This document shows, piece by piece, positions 24,216 through 36,837 of a DNA stretch of 64,000 nt; position 1 is the first letter of the stretch, and each line of letters begins with the position of its first letter. This DNA comes from Ochotona curzoniae. Lineage: Eukaryota > Chordata > Mammalia > Lagomorpha > Ochotonidae. The DNA lies in NCBI RefSeq assembly GCF_017591425.1, contig NW_024467120.1:3348001-3412000 (forward strand). The letters run 5' to 3'. The position numbers and the translations under genes are program-made. The notes below the pieces were generated by a model. The model had not been told where the DNA came from. It saw only the letters and a program-made list of their open reading frames with translations, and ran no database searches.

Positions 24216-25530
24216 GGGGAGGACCTTGTCTCCTTGTAGTGATGTGGACAGGGGAGGGCCCGTCTTCTTCAGGGAACCAGACTGAGTTAGTGGTTCTTGT
24301 CTGGTCCAGCCCTGGCGGTTGAGGGACTTTGGGAAAAGAAGTAGTCTTGGAAGCTTTCTGCCTCTGCCTTTTATGTAAAGAATATCAATTTAAAATTTTT
24401 TTAATGTCCATTTAGGTATTTTGCAACCATTACATGAGACCTTGCTCCCAAAGCACTGTGCTGCGAATACAGTAATGACTGTATGTGTGGAATGAACAGA
24501 TGAAGAGGCTGCCAGGCATCCTCCAAGCCACGGGCCCAGATCTGCTGCATTTTTCTGAGATGATGGGACTTGTCATCTCCCCCAAACAGGGTTGGTTAGA
24601 CACCATGCAACCCCACTAGGCACCATTCCGAGGTCATGTTTCAAGGATTTGCATATTGACTATTACACATTTACAGGACATTACAACAATTTCCCAAAAG
24701 ATGAAAAACAAGGCAGCATGAGGAGGGGAGGGGGTGCTTTTCTCGTTTGCACAAAGGCACTCTCCGGGCAAGTGCTGGCCCTGAGCAGCAGACACAGGCA
24801 TTGGCGCCAGCTCGCTGCAAGAAAGCAACCAGAGGGTGAGATGCCCATTGTCTTCAGCCACAGTCGGGCTCTTTCATGGCTCCTTAAAAACACTGTAAGT
24901 ATTGTTGAACGGAGCCGAAAAGCTGTTCCCTCTGGATGGTCTTTTTGGTGTGTAATCATTAGCTCCTGCATTTGCTGTCCTTGTTCAAATTGTGGGGTTT
25001 TTTTTAATTAAAAAAATTTTTTTTCTGATATTATGTGTTGCATTCAAAGAGTTGGTAAGGTTCAAGCACAGTCGCAGGGCCTATCTTCTCAAAACACAGT
25101 TCATCCCGATCCTTCGCTGCAGTGAAGGTCAAAAAATCCAAGCCAGGCTACCTCCAGTCCAGGCAGCAGCCAGCCAGGCCTCCGTGGAACGAGACCCCTT
25201 TCTTCTGAGCTGGCCTCCTTCTCTGGAATGGAAAGAGGCCCTGCAGCAGACTGAGGACCTGAATGTCCAAGGCTGGCTGCCACGGGATGGTAAGAAGCAT
25301 GGGCAGACTACATCAAAGGCGGCTGAGACCCAGGGAATCAGAATAAGCCATTAGATCAACCACAGTGTAGTCATTAGCGATGGACTCTTGGCAGGGCCCC
25401 CTTTGCAAGGGAACTAGATCTGAGGTCCAGGCAGGCAAGCATCTGAGTGGGAAGCTTTCCTTTCCTCTCCTTCAGACTCCCCAAATACATCCTCTGTGCC
25501 TCTCTGTGCTGCACTCCCTGCTCACCTCTT
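24216..25530. other. Intergenic, nothing recognised
   Basis: No repeat or gene is recognised. There is an A/T homopolymer-rich patch at 25000-25025. Confidence 0.45.
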
Positions 25531-25857
25531 TTTTTTTTAAAGAAAAAAATTATTTTTATTGCAAAGTCAGATATACAGAGAGGAGGAGAGAGAGAGAAGA
25601 AGATCTTCGTCTGATGATTCACTCCCCAAGAGGCTACAATGGTTGGAGTTTTGCCGATCTGAAGCCAGGAGCCAGGAACCTCCTCCAGGTCTCCCACGCG
25701 GGCGCAGGGTCCTAGGGCCTTGGGCCATCCACATCCCAGGCCACAAGCAGGGAGCTGGATGAGAATCAGAGTTTCCGGGACTAGAACCAGCACCCTTATG
25801 GGATCTCAGCTTGTGCAAGACAAGGACCTTAGTCACTAAGTTATCAAGCCGGGGCCC
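25531..25857 (-). mobile_element. C-type SINE, reverse, with target-site duplication
   Basis: The element is reversed and full length, from a T/A-rich tail to the 'aagccggggccc' end. Flanking ctgctcac occurs on both sides (about 25519 and 25859). Confidence 0.92.
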
Positions 25858-27186
25858 ACTGCTCACTTTTTTTTGTTCCTAATCAACAAAGGATGTAGGA
25901 ACAGCCTTTGACACACGAACTTCAGCTCATTTGTAGCACAAAGCAAGTCCATGTTGACATCCACTTTGACAATGCATCTGTCTCTCTCTTGCTAGTAATG
26001 GGCAATGCATACGTCAAAACCCATCAGCTGTACAGCTCCGCGAGTGAGCACCACTGGTGTCTACTAAGCGAGAGCATACGGCAGATGCCACTGGTTGCCC
26101 CTGTAACAGCCCTTCTCCCCCACTCTGCTCTCTCCTTAATAAGCTGTGGTTGTGCTCATATCCAGCTTATGCAGCTTACATCTAAACTAACTGGTAATCT
26201 GATTTTTATTGTCATGTTGGTTTAAACATGGCATTGAATAGCTTTCTTGTTCATCTGAATGCCAAGGACTGAAGGATTTTGCTTGAATTCTATTTTCTCT
26301 TTTGAAATGGGCCGTGTGGGGGGTGATATGTCACCTGTTTTCCTGGCTTTCAGCATTGTTGGGAGACTGTCATGTGCGGAGCTGCTGCAACAATCTTGTG
26401 ATAATGAGGGGAGCTGGCACACGTTCAGAGGATGGCAGCTCAGTCTGGTAGAAAGATTTGGGTCACTCTGACAGCACTGACCAGGGTTTCACTGCACTCG
26501 GGAATCCCTTCCACCTGCTGACGTACATCTATGGAGTGGAATGTGGGTTTTTTTTTATTTATTTGTTTGTTTGTTTTAGTGTTACAGCTGTTTGATTTTC
26601 CTATTACCTTCTCTGTATAGGTCCTGTGCCGTTGACATTGTCATCCATCCCCCTTAGAAGGTTCTAGTCTACAACAAACACACAGCAGGTGTTTGTCATC
26701 TACAAGATACACTGTGTCTTTTTTCTTTCCTTGTAAACATTGTCTCTGCATCCCCAGTGGGCTTTGGCCACCTGTGGAGCTGCTTGCATTTAATCCGATC
26801 CCCGAGAAAAGCCCTCCATGCAGTCACAATTTGTCTTAGTTCCTATTTAGACAACCTGTTGAGTTTTGTGACAAATGCCCCCCCCCTTTTTTTTCCTCCT
26901 CTTGTTCTTGATTCTTCCTGCCAAACTATGAATATTTAGTTCTCAGATCCTTGTACATGTGGTGTCTTGTTGAACCTGCTCTCGGTGGGGCCTTTTTAAG
27001 ATTTTTTGTTTTTGTCTATATCTGTCAGAAGCTTCATCTGTCTTCAGTATTTATCTTTATCTAAGAACTATGCGTTTTTCCTCTTTTCTTATTTCTTGCT
27101 CTTATAATCAAGATTGCCCTTGTTTAAGCTACATTTTAATTGATCATTCCTAACAAAGCAATCTTTAAATCCCCTTTAATTATAAA

Positions 27187-27189
<3 letters not shown>
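25858..27189. other. Intergenic, nothing recognised
   Basis: No supported gene or repeat is recognised apart from short T-rich and TTTG runs near 26550. The C/T homopolymer at 26878-26893 is simple sequence. Confidence 0.4.
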
Positions 27190-27217
<28 letters not shown>

Positions 27218-27496
27218 ATCACTCAGGCTTCAGAGATCTTGCATCTGGTGGTTCATTGCCCAAATGGCCATAATGTCCAGGACTGGGCCAGGTCCAAGCC
27301 AGGAGTCAAGAGCCTCACACAGATCTCCCACATGGATGACAGGGGTCCATGCACTTGGGCCATCCTCTGCTGCTTTCTCAGGAGGATTAGCAGAGAGCTG
27401 GACAGGACGTGGAGCAGCCAGGACATGAACCAGTATACCACAGGGACCGCTGGACTCACAGGCAGTGGCTTAATCCACTGAGCCACAGTGCTTGCT
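27190..27496 (-). mobile_element. Old reverse SINE with CT tract
   Basis: A CT-rich run (27185-27216) is followed by 'tggttcattgcccaaatggc', 'tgacaggggtccatgcactt', 'tggagcagccaggacatgaa' and 'cagtggcttaatccactgag', the reverse of an older, rabbit-like C SINE. Confidence 0.8.
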
Positions 27497-27754
27497 CCTA
27501 TGCTCCTATTTGTACTTTTTGTATCTTTCTCTTGATTGCAAATGCCTAGTAAAATGCTCCAGGTCCTTGGAAGTCTCTTTAATCTTCCCAAACTCTTCGT
27601 CAGTTGTGACACCTCTGTCTTCAACAAACGCTGGTTTCTCTATCTCCTTATTACTCCAACACAAAGAGCTCCTCTCCCATTTGGAACCATGGAACAAAAC
27701 ATTTCCTGCCGCTGATGTCTTAGCCATGTGTCCGGCAAGCAAGACAGTAGTACT

Positions 27755-27830
27755 CTGCCTTTTTCACGTATCTAGTCCTAAAATGCCTAGCAGAGTGATT
27801 TGTTGAATAGATGCTCAATAACCTAAACTG
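27755..27830 (+). mobile_element. Possible L2 3'-end fragment
   Basis: The 'aaaatgcctagcagagtgat' and 'ttgaatagatgctcaataac' stretches resemble the 3' end of L2. The match is short. Confidence 0.4.
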
Positions 27831-27959
27831 TTTTTGCAAAGCAAACAAACAAAATCGAATTGAACTTCCATTGTCACGACTGGAAAGAAGACAGGCAACA
27901 TGAGAACTCCAGGCAACTTGGGACAGTGAACACTACGTATTTGTAACTTAATGGCTCTT

Positions 27960-28228
27960 GCAGAGTGGAGTGTAGCTTAACAATTAAGACACCCACAACC
28001 CCCACCAAAGTAGCTGAGTTCAGTGCCCTATTCTGACTCCTGCCTCTTATCTTCCAACTCATGCAGATTCTGGAAGGCAGCTGTCACAGCCCAAGCAGTT
28101 AGGTGCCCGCCTCCCACGTGGGAGATTTGGATCAAGCTTCCACCTCTGGCCTCAACCCTATCCCAGCCTTTGCAGGCATTTGGGGAGTGAACCAGTGGAT
28201 GGGGTCTATTATCTATTTATTATCTATC
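27960..28228 (+). mobile_element. Old SINE
   Basis: The element runs from 'gtggagtgtagcttaacaat' through 'ccgcctcccacgtgggagat' to 'catttggggagtgaaccagt'. It resembles the older C-type, with a disrupted head. Confidence 0.65.
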
Positions 28229-28486
28229 ACTCCCTAACCTCACTCTGTCTTCCCCCTGAGTAATAGTTTCTATGTGTATATATAAACGGAGACCGTAGGA
28301 CACAAGCCCATAGGAACAGAGAACATAGAATACAAGCTTGCTTCCTGTCTGTATCCAGGGATGTCCTGTGCCGCTTCAAGACTCCGTCAGCAAGGAAACT
28401 GTTACCAGATACAGCTCCTCGACCTTGGACTTGAACTATGACTCGATCTTGAACTAAAATGATTTCTTTAGAATTGACCCAATATG

Positions 28487-28820
28487 CGGGCCCGGCGGCG
28501 TGCCCTAGCAGCTGGGATCCTCACCTTGAACAGTCCGGGATCCCATATGGGCACCAGTTCTAATCCCAGTAGCTCCACTTCCCATCCAGCTCCCTGCTTG
28601 TGGCCCGGGAAAGCAGTCGAGGACGGCCCAAAGCTTTGGGACCTTGCACCCGCGTGAGAGACCCAGAAGAAGTTCCTGGATCCTGGCTTCAGATCAGCAT
28701 AGCATTGGCCATTGCACTCACTTGGGGAGTGAATCATCAGATGGAACATCTTCCTCTCTCTGTCTCTCCTCCTCTCTGGATATCTGACTTTCCAAAAAAT
28801 AAATAAATCTTTAAAAAAAA
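28487..28820 (+). mobile_element. Full-length C-type SINE with target-site duplication
   Basis: Starts 'gggcccggcggcgtgcccta' and ends in an A-tail. The duplication is agaattgacccaatat before (about 28469) and agaatttgaccaaata after (28821), differing by single-base indels. Confidence 0.93.
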
Positions 28821-29104
28821 AGAATTTGACCAAATACGGTCTATGAGATTATTAGTCCCAGAAAATAAATTGATAGAAGAATGTGTGTGTCATTAAATTC
28901 CAGGAGTTTGCCCATAATGAGCAAAGTTTCAAGGAGATTGGGGTAATCACTCATTTACCCTCATGGCCACCATAGAAGACAGAGCCTGCATGAAGACTGA
29001 AACTGTGTGTCCTGAATGTTCTCTTTTCGTTATAAGTTAATACAGTGCTCTTTCGGGTCTCCATTTGTTTGTTTGTTTTGCTGTTGTTCGTTCTACATCC
29101 TCCC

Positions 29105-29270
29105 CAATGGTGGTAGACAGCTGTCATTTCATTCCTTCACTCCTTCATCCATTCAACATTTAGTTTCTGATCATCCCCTGGGGGCCAAGACCTGTTCTGG
29201 GTGTTCAGATTGTTTCAGGGACCAAGGTGGACAGCACCCCTGGAATGGACACTAGTGTGGGAGATGTTGG
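29105..29270 (-). mobile_element. L2 fragment, reverse orientation
   Basis: The 'ccttcatccattcaacattt' stretch, then 'agacctgttctgggtgttca' and 'acagcacccctggaatggac', match the reverse complement of the L2 3' end. Confidence 0.55.
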
Positions 29271-29424
29271 AATGTAGAACAGCCACCCAGTGGGGAAGGG
29301 CTCATTTCTCTACAGACACACAGTTTGGGTGACAACCAGTGCGCTGAGAACTTAGTGTTGGTTCTGTTAGATTTCTCAAACACCAAGGAAAGAGTAACTC
29401 AGCCGAATAGCTAAAAAGAATTTC

Positions 29425-30258
29425 CGGAGCCCCCCCCCCCCACTAACAAACAAACAAACAAAATTAGAATAGATAGACAGAGAACAATAAGGGAAGCTTA
29501 TAACCAGACAGGAAAAGGTCAGCGTGGATTCATAAGCTAGGTAGGACACAGAGACTAGTTACTCCTCACTAAGGTATTGAAGATTTCTCTGCACACCCCT
29601 CCTAAAACTGTTCTGCACCTCAACTGTTGACATAGGCCTTGTTAGAGTTATAAGCCAGTTTAGACTATCCTAAAATCTGCTAAGTTCAGCAAAATTATGC
29701 TTCAGCACTATAAACTGCTAAATACTAAAATGAAAATAGACACGAGACAGCTGAATAGTACCCTATAGCCATTTTAAGGTGTATAGAAACCAGTTGTGTA
29801 TAAACTAAAACAGAAATGTCAATGAAGTAGTCACAGGATGTGGTTAAGAACTTGCATTTTTTTGAACATATTGGTTACTCAATACCATGTCTAATAATTC
29901 CATAATGTTGTAAATTGTTGCTGATGTTATGTTGTGGCTTTTAATTGATCGGGATGATATTCTGCCAGCTCTGCCTTCAGACCAGAGATGGTCTCCCCAA
30001 GAAACCGATGAATGTATCTGGACAATAAGATGCTGGACTCTATGCTTGGTATATGCTTGCAATGAAAGAATCTTGACTGAATCTGAATTGTAATACTACA
30101 ACAAGGTGGAGGAATCCACCATGGGGTGAGGGTGTGGGGAGGGGTTGGGGGAATCCCAGAGCCTATGAAACTGTCACATAATGCAACATAATTAATTTCA
30201 AAAAAAAAAATCATGTAACATCAATAAAGCAGTTCTCTAAATTTAAAAAAAAAAAAAA
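29425..30258 (+). mobile_element. L1 3' end (lagomorph type), 5'-truncated
   Basis: A C-run and AAAC repeats at 29430-29462 lead into AT-rich 3' UTR sequence. This ends with a G-rich polypurine stretch (30122-30148), 'gggaatcccagagcctatga', 'cacataatgcaacataatta', an AATAAA and a long A-tail. Flanking aaaaagaat occurs before (29414) and after (30253), although the A-run makes that duplication weak evidence. Only 3' UTR is present. Confidence 0.7.
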
Positions 30259-31170
30259 AAAGAATCCAGGTGGCCTTTATTCCAGGGACCCATGGCCACA
30301 GGCTTCCCTTCCCCGCACAGCAGAAAGGACAGACATGAAGGAGTGAGCTGTAGAGGAAGAAGAGCATGGAGGAGACATGCAGAGGCCTTTTAAACTCCCC
30401 TGGACAGGGAAGCCAAAATGGGGGTCACCTCAACCCTTATTTGGTGGGGGATATGGATTGGTGCCCCTCATTGGTGCAACAGTGGTTTCACAGCCTGAGG
30501 GGCCCCCCAGAATTCTGCCTTCATTTTCTGATTGGGTTGGAAGCAAACTGCCCTCCTCCAACTACCATAGTAACCATCAAGTTCTTTATTTGCTCCTTTG
30601 AGGGAAAGAGAAACAGGGAGGGGTTGGGGGACGAGGTAATCCCATTGGTTGATTTAATTTCCAAATGTATAAAACCACCAATGGACATAAATGCCAGCTG
30701 CCAGGTTACTCAGTTCAGGTTTTTCAGGACAGACTTAGAGACCCACGTCCTTGAGCCTTCCCCAGCCTCCTACCAGAGCGCACCTTAACAGGATGCTGGG
30801 TTCAGTAGTTAGAGCTGCCTGTCAGTCCCAGGAATTCTCATCCAATCCCAGCATCACAGCTGCAAGGCCCAAGTCCATCCCTGAGCCTTAATTGTGTTTC
30901 AGGGATTCTTTTAGATATTGACTTCTTTTCTTCTCTGACAGAGTGTAACAAGGCCATGGAGAACTCCTGCTACTCCTCGGGACCTCACATCCCTTGGCAG
31001 GTTGGACCATCCATGATGTTCTCAGGGACTATGAGATTAATAGCAGTGTGTTATTTCTACAGAATGCACGCAAGAAATCCCACTCACTGCTATTTGGCCG
31101 TTTTTTTTTTTTTTCTATTATCAGACATCTTTTAATGAAAGTACCTATTGGATTGCTTTGTTCTGTATAT
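30259..31170. other. Intergenic, nothing recognised
   Basis: No repeat or gene is recognised. The longest ORF (30366-30788) has no family resemblance. Confidence 0.4.
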
Positions 31171-31470
31171 TTTTTTAAATATTTTTATTGGAAATAAAAA
31201 AGAGGACAGAGAAAAAGATTTTCCATCCACTGGTTTGCTCCCCAAATGGTCCCAACGGCTGAGCCTGTGCCATTCCAAAGCCAGGAGTTTCCCCTCCTCC
31301 GAGTATCCCATGTGGGTACAGGGTCCCAAGGCTTTGGGCTGTCCTTGACTGCTTTCCCAGGCCACAAGCAAGGAGCTGGATGGGAAATGGAGCAGCCAGG
31401 ATACAAACCAGTGACCATAATGGGATGCCAGCTAGAAGAGGATTAAGCCATTGAGCCATTGCACCACGCC
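31171..31470 (-). mobile_element. C-type SINE, reverse, with target-site duplication
   Basis: The reversed tail 'ttttttaaatatttttattg' runs to the 'attgcaccacgccc' end. Flanks are ttgttctgta and ctgttctgca. Confidence 0.9.
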
Positions 31471-32399
31471 CTGTTCTGCAATTTCTTTAAAGAAAACTTG
31501 CTGTCATTCTGATCATTCCATGGAGCTCAATTAAACACGTGGGTAGGATCCCTCACAACTGGGAACATGTATGTTGTCAATGTCAGATTATCAGCAAATT
31601 AAATCAGGAAGGTGGCTAAGAGAATTTTGATCTAGTCCACAAGGAAGAACACAGGAGACGGATAAGAAACAAAATCTGAAATCCCTTGGAGGCAGCAGGA
31701 TCCAATTAGGAAACAGCCATTGACATGCCAGTCTGGGAAGAGTCAGGCGCCCTCCTGATATTTACACAGGAACCTTACAGACAGAAGGGCGTGGAGGGAA
31801 ACTTTGCAACATCCAGGGTTGCCTGATGAGGTCGTTTCATTATCTCCTGGCTAACAATTCACAATTTGACAAAGGGAAGCGTGAGAGGACTCCAACGTAA
31901 TCCTGTCTGCAGGCTCTAAGAGAGGTTAATGCTATTTTTTTTTTTTTTATCTAAAGTAAAAGCAGGAAACTCCTCTCCAGAGAGCGAAGATGTTGGGGTG
32001 CTATTGTACTTCCTGTTGGTAAATGTGTGAAACTTTCAGGAGTAAATGCTGGAGTAGCCTTTAAGTGTTAAACCACTGCCTTGGGAAGCCCAGAGGCAGA
32101 GCAGTGTGCTCGGAGCCATTTCCCTGCCCCCTTTTTCCTATGCTAACCCTCCCGGGCTCCTTTAGTGTGCTTCGTTCTGGCGACATGTTGCATGTGGCTA
32201 GGGAATCAAAGAAGCACTGAGTCACACACACATGTGGCCTTTGAAAAACAACCCGGATAACAACTGCCTGTAATTATAGAATTACTGAAATAACAGCCAG
32301 TTTTCAATTCAATTTAGTGGAAGCAAAACTTGGCAGATTCTTACCCAATACCTCTCCCGGCAAGTGGCCTCTGTGTGGTCCCAGTAACTGCAAAATCAG
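31471..32399. other. Intergenic, nothing recognised
   Basis: No supported feature is recognised. A poly-T run lies at 31936-31949. Confidence 0.45.
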
Positions 32400-32590
32400 C
32401 AGGAGATCCCTAACTGGGTGCTTCTTCCCAAGCCCTGCTTCCCCATCCAGCTCCCTACTTGTGGCCTGGGAAAGTAGTTGAGGATGGCCCAAAGCCTTGG
32501 GACCCTGCACCCGCGTGAGAGACCCGGAAGAGACTCCTGGCTCCTGGTTTCGGATCAGCTCAGCTCCAGTCGATAATAAAATTTAGGAGC
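32400..32590 (+). mobile_element. Short-form C-type SINE, 5'-truncated
   Basis: This copy shares with 34331-34589 the variants GGATCCCTAAYTGGG-like head, a CCCC run in 'cttccccatccagctccct', 'ggaagagactcctggctcct' and, above all, the terminus 'cagctccagtcgataataaa'. In all other copies roughly 70 bp lie between 'cagctccag' and the AATAAA tail. Confidence 0.85.
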
Positions 32591-33771
32591 TTAAAACCAT
32601 TGAGTAGCTGAGTGAACGCGTGGTGAGTGCTTGATCTGAGCCTGCAGTGACTCCTCCCACGAGTATTCATTTTTCTCTTTTAAAAGTATAATCGTACTGA
32701 AGAGTAACGAGTGAGACAAAGCGGTCAACACTATACCTTCCTTAATGCTGCCCCTTCCTCTGAAACAAATCCATAGTGTTTTCTCCAGAAAAGACAGACC
32801 AAAGCCAGCTGGGATGCACGTGTCTGGTGGGTGTGGCCCCTGATGGACTGCTGAGGATTCAGAGCAAGAATTTACAGTTGCTCAGCTGGCACACTCCAGT
32901 CTCCATGCAACGCCTTCCCTTCGCGACTCTAGACTTGCCGGGGCAAGATCTGGGGTGACAGCTCTGCTACTGGCTTTTGCAGGGCAAGGCATGGCAAATT
33001 CTTGCCATCTCTGGTCATCCAAAAGGGTTATATTGAGCTCACACAGTCGAGACGGTATAAACTCGCTACGTTTCCTCCAGGTTTACACGCCTTGCACAGT
33101 TGACCAGATCTTACTTTGAAACTCTTTAGAGTTAGCTAAACTGAACAACAACAACAACGAACAAAAAACAGGACCAAGTCAGTTCCCCATTCCTTCAACC
33201 AATGACAGAGTGGATTCACCTAGCAGTCTTAGAACTTGTCTGAGAGCAGAGAGAGGAGCGCTCAGGGAGTGTATTTTTTAGGTCAAGACCCCCAGGGGCT
33301 GACCCCCAATGGGAAGTGTGTCCCCTCCTCTCTGCGTTCACTGTTCATTGCCATGTGGAAGCCTGTTTTCCGGGAGAGCCTGCTGGAGCTGGGAGAATGC
33401 AGGGTGGGGGTTTTGGAGATACGATTTCTCCACGGCGACTCTCTCCTCTACCTGCTTCTACCTGGCACAAAACCTCATGGCTGTCTCCAAGTTTCACTCT
33501 TAGGACCTGTGTGACCTGGTCATTATCTACACTTTAAAAACTTTTTAAGAAAACAAAATAGTGACTACTTAAATTAGAAAACAGATGCATGAAAAACAAG
33601 AGGCACACCAGGATCAACTGGCTTTAAATGTTTATTCAATGAAGATCACTTAAAGAAAAAAAGCCTGCAACTTAGAGCTGTACCACTCTTTCAGCTTGGG
33701 AACCACTTGCTATTCTCACTGTAATCTCCTTTAAAAGTTCTTTGCGAGAATGAGCAATTAGAACTCCTTTC
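32591..33771. other. Intergenic, nothing recognised
   Basis: No supported gene or repeat is recognised. There is a short ACA/AAC repeat at about 33146-33172. Confidence 0.4.
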
Positions 33772-34080
33772 ATTAAGGTCCTCGCCTTGAACCACCTGGG
33801 ATCCCATATGGGCGCCGGTTCTAATCCCAGCAGCCCCGCTTCCCATCCAGCTCCCCGCTTGTGGCCTGGGAAAGCAGTCGAGGACAGCCCAAAGCTTTGG
33901 GACCCTGCACCCGTGTGGGAGACCTGGAAGAGGCTCCTGGCTTTGGATCGGCATAGCATCGGCCATTGCGCTCACTTGGGGAGTGAATCATGGGACGAAA
34001 GATCTTCCTCTCTGTCTCTCCTCTCTGTATATCCGCCTCTCCAATAAAAATAAAATAAATCTTTAAAATAAATAAATAAA
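33772..34080 (+). mobile_element. Young C-type SINE, short 5' truncation
   Basis: It begins within the A-box region ('taaggtcctcgccttgaacc') and is otherwise complete, with the 'ggatcggcatagcatcggcc' body of the youngest subfamily and an AAATAAATAAATAAA tail. Confidence 0.9.
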
Positions 34081-34330
34081 GGAAGACTACACAAAGTATC
34101 TGTATACTCACCATTAATCTTTACACGTGACTATTTTGTTATCTCTGTTTAAATGTTGCTTTGAATGTTTACTATGGCAAATTGCAGGACTATACAAACG
34201 TGGGCTTAGGTGATAAACAGCATGTATTGACTGAGCAGGCCAGCAGGCCAGCAGCGATCAGCTCCAGTGGTTATCCATGCTTGCGTCATTAGGTATCTAT
34301 CAGACACAAGAATTTTAAAAATAGTTTTAT

Positions 34331-34589
34331 GGGCCCAGCGTGGCAGCCTAATGGCTAAAACCCTTGCCTTGCACACACTGGGATCCCTAATTGGGCACGG
34401 GTTCTAATCCCGACAGCCCCACTTCCCCATCCAGCTCCCTGCTTGTGGCCTGGGAAAGTAGTTGAGAATGGCCCAAAGCCTTGGGACCCTGTACCCGCAT
34501 GGGAGACTCGGAAGAGACTCCTGGCTCCTCGCTTCAGATCAGTTCAGCTCCAGTCGATAATAAAATAAAACTTAAAAAAAAAAAAAGTA
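34331..34589 (+). mobile_element. Short-form C-type SINE, complete 5' end
   Basis: A complete head (gggcccagcgtggcagccta) and body are followed by the same abrupt 'cagctccagtcgataataaa' terminus as 32400-32590, then an A-tail. This shows that the short 3' end is a heritable feature of a source element and not a one-off deletion. Confidence 0.9.
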
Positions 34590-35344
34590 AGTTCCATGTC
34601 ATTATCTTACCGACCTAGGGTGTTAATTTACACCTATCAGTCAATATCCACTCTTCAAAGGTACAAATGTCAGTCTTTAGTGATAGACCTTTGGGACATG
34701 AGCCGGCAAATGGAGTCTCTCTTTTCCTCCCTTCCATCTGCTTCCTCCTTTACCGTCTCTCTGTGCCATTCAAGTCAATCAACAAACAAAGTTTTTTTTT
34801 AAAGTGCTGTGCTTGTGTTCCAATCAGGATTTCCGTAAGGCCTACAGATGATTTTGGATTTGGTGTGCCAGCAGATGGAGGTCATTTCATCTCTTCCTTT
34901 CCAATTTTCCTCTTTCTAATGACTTCTCTTTACTTACTCCGCCTGCTACCTCCAGCTCAGTGTTGGACAGTGTTTAGACAATGCGCATTCTTGCGTTGTT
35001 CCTCACTCTAACAGGAAATCTGGCTTTGGGGCGCAAGCGTGCACAAACGCACACTCAGGTGTGTATGTGATCCTCATAGGAGTGTGTGCCAAAAAAAAAA
35101 AAATTCAGGGAAAACGGAGTTTAGAAAAGTTATTTTGATCCAAACATTTGGAAATCCATGCAAATTTTTTCATTACATGCAATTTCACAGACTTTTTAAA
35201 GCCCTCTTATAAGTGCACGAATTTCTAAATCTTTTGCCCCCAGATCAACTTACATTTAAATTTTCCATTTTTAATAAATTGTTTGCAGTATCCTCATCTG
35301 TGAGACAGAAGAAACCATACAGAAATGTGAAATGGTGTCGGCTC
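34590..35344. other. Intergenic, nothing recognised
   Basis: AT-rich sequence with no recognised element. Confidence 0.4.
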
Positions 35345-35470
35345 CAATTTGATTTTTCATTGAGAAACAGAGTTAGGTTTGTTTGGGTGGGAAACAGTAG
35401 GAGGAGGCTTGGACTAGGAAAGAACTTGGGGGAAAAAAAAAACCAAGATGCAGAAGCAGTGTGGAAGGCG
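35345..35470 (+). repeat. Diverged direct repeat, copy 1
   Basis: 'ttgagaaacagagttaggtt', 'gtttgggtgggaaacagtag', an A-run and 'gatgcagaagcagtg' recur in the same order at 36838-36965. The family is unknown to me. Confidence 0.6.
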
Positions 35471-36837
35471 GGATACACTGCCCCCCACCCAGCCAGCACT
35501 AGCAAGTCATTTACACGTATGTCATTGACACATTTTGTGTATGTAAATGATACATAGAGAAGAAATAGCCACAACTGGTATTTTATTGAATGCTTTAGGC
35601 ACAAATGAACGTTAACCTTGTCAAACACCTGTGGTGAAGGTGATTAGATCTTGCTCTCTGAAGCTCTCTCTCACGTGAAAGATTGTTATTTAATGTTCTA
35701 ATAACGCCTCATTCTTGCTTTCTTAGAATAAATCCCACTTGCACTTGACACGTTATTTTTAACAATTTCTTAAGTTCTAGTTCAATCTCTCATGTAAGAT
35801 CTTTGCGATGACATTTGTAAGTGATACTGGCCTAAAAGCTCCCCCTTTTTGATGCATCATCCTAATATCCTTTTCAGTACATTTTTCCTGAATTTCAGTT
35901 ACACTGGAAGGTACAAAAGCAATCCTGGGAAAAGGCCTCATTGAAGATGCACTTGATCCCCGTGGCAGTGAAAATTAAAAATGGAAGAAGGTGCAAACTG
36001 TTTGGGGAGCGGGTGGGGAAAGACTGGATCCCCTATTGGACAGGAATTCCCTAAAGGAATTTCTTCACCACGTATGTCTGTGACTAAGACGTGAGGTTCG
36101 CATCTCCTTCCTTACCCCTTCCTGCACGCCAGCTCCTAATTAGAAGTGAGTTACCAATACACTCTTCCCTGCAGCAGAGGCCGCCCACCACACCCCCAGC
36201 TCTAACGGCATTTCTGCTCTTTCACACACAGTAGAAGGTCCCTGCAGGCAAATAATCGTGTGCAGGCAGGTGGAGCAACACGTGCCCCAGGCAACTTGGC
36301 TTTGAAGAGAGATAAGGAACAACTGTGCAGAAGCTAAGATGAAACACTTCAGCACTTTCGCCCCAACCCCCTAGGCCCTGACTAATCACAAGTGAAACTT
36401 CAGGAGAATCTTCATTGAGGGACCTTCTACAAAGTCCCTGACCCAGTACTCTTCCAGAAGCATCAAGATCATTAAAAAGAAGCCTTGGGAAACTGTTAAC
36501 AGCCAAGAGGTGCCTTGGGAGATGCGACAACTAACGGTACTACAGGATCCTGGGTGGCTGTTTGTGAGGCAGAAGACACCGAGTAACAGGCTGGGAATGT
36601 GTGACTGTTACAGACTTCAGTTCATCCTGGGTCACTGACCGTGACAAATATCCAGGGAGTAGGTGTGGGATGGATGGAGATCCTACTGCCATCAGACTTT
36701 TTCTCTAAGCCAAAAACTTCTGAAACTCAGTGTGCTTTTGAAAGTAACACAGGTGCACCTTTTCTCCAGGTGCTAAGAACTACTAGAATGATATTATTTT
36801 TCCCCCACCTACCCTTTGGGGAGTAGATGTGAGCTCA
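35471..36837. other. Intergenic, nothing recognised
   Basis: Apart from a weak MIR-like patch near 35575-35645, no element is recognised. Confidence 0.4.

Noticed and set aside
33772..34114. Overlapping ORFs of about 90 codons on both strands
   Set aside because: They are entirely within a young SINE. Equivalent ORFs appear in most copies because the element is GC-rich and its stop codons are sparse.
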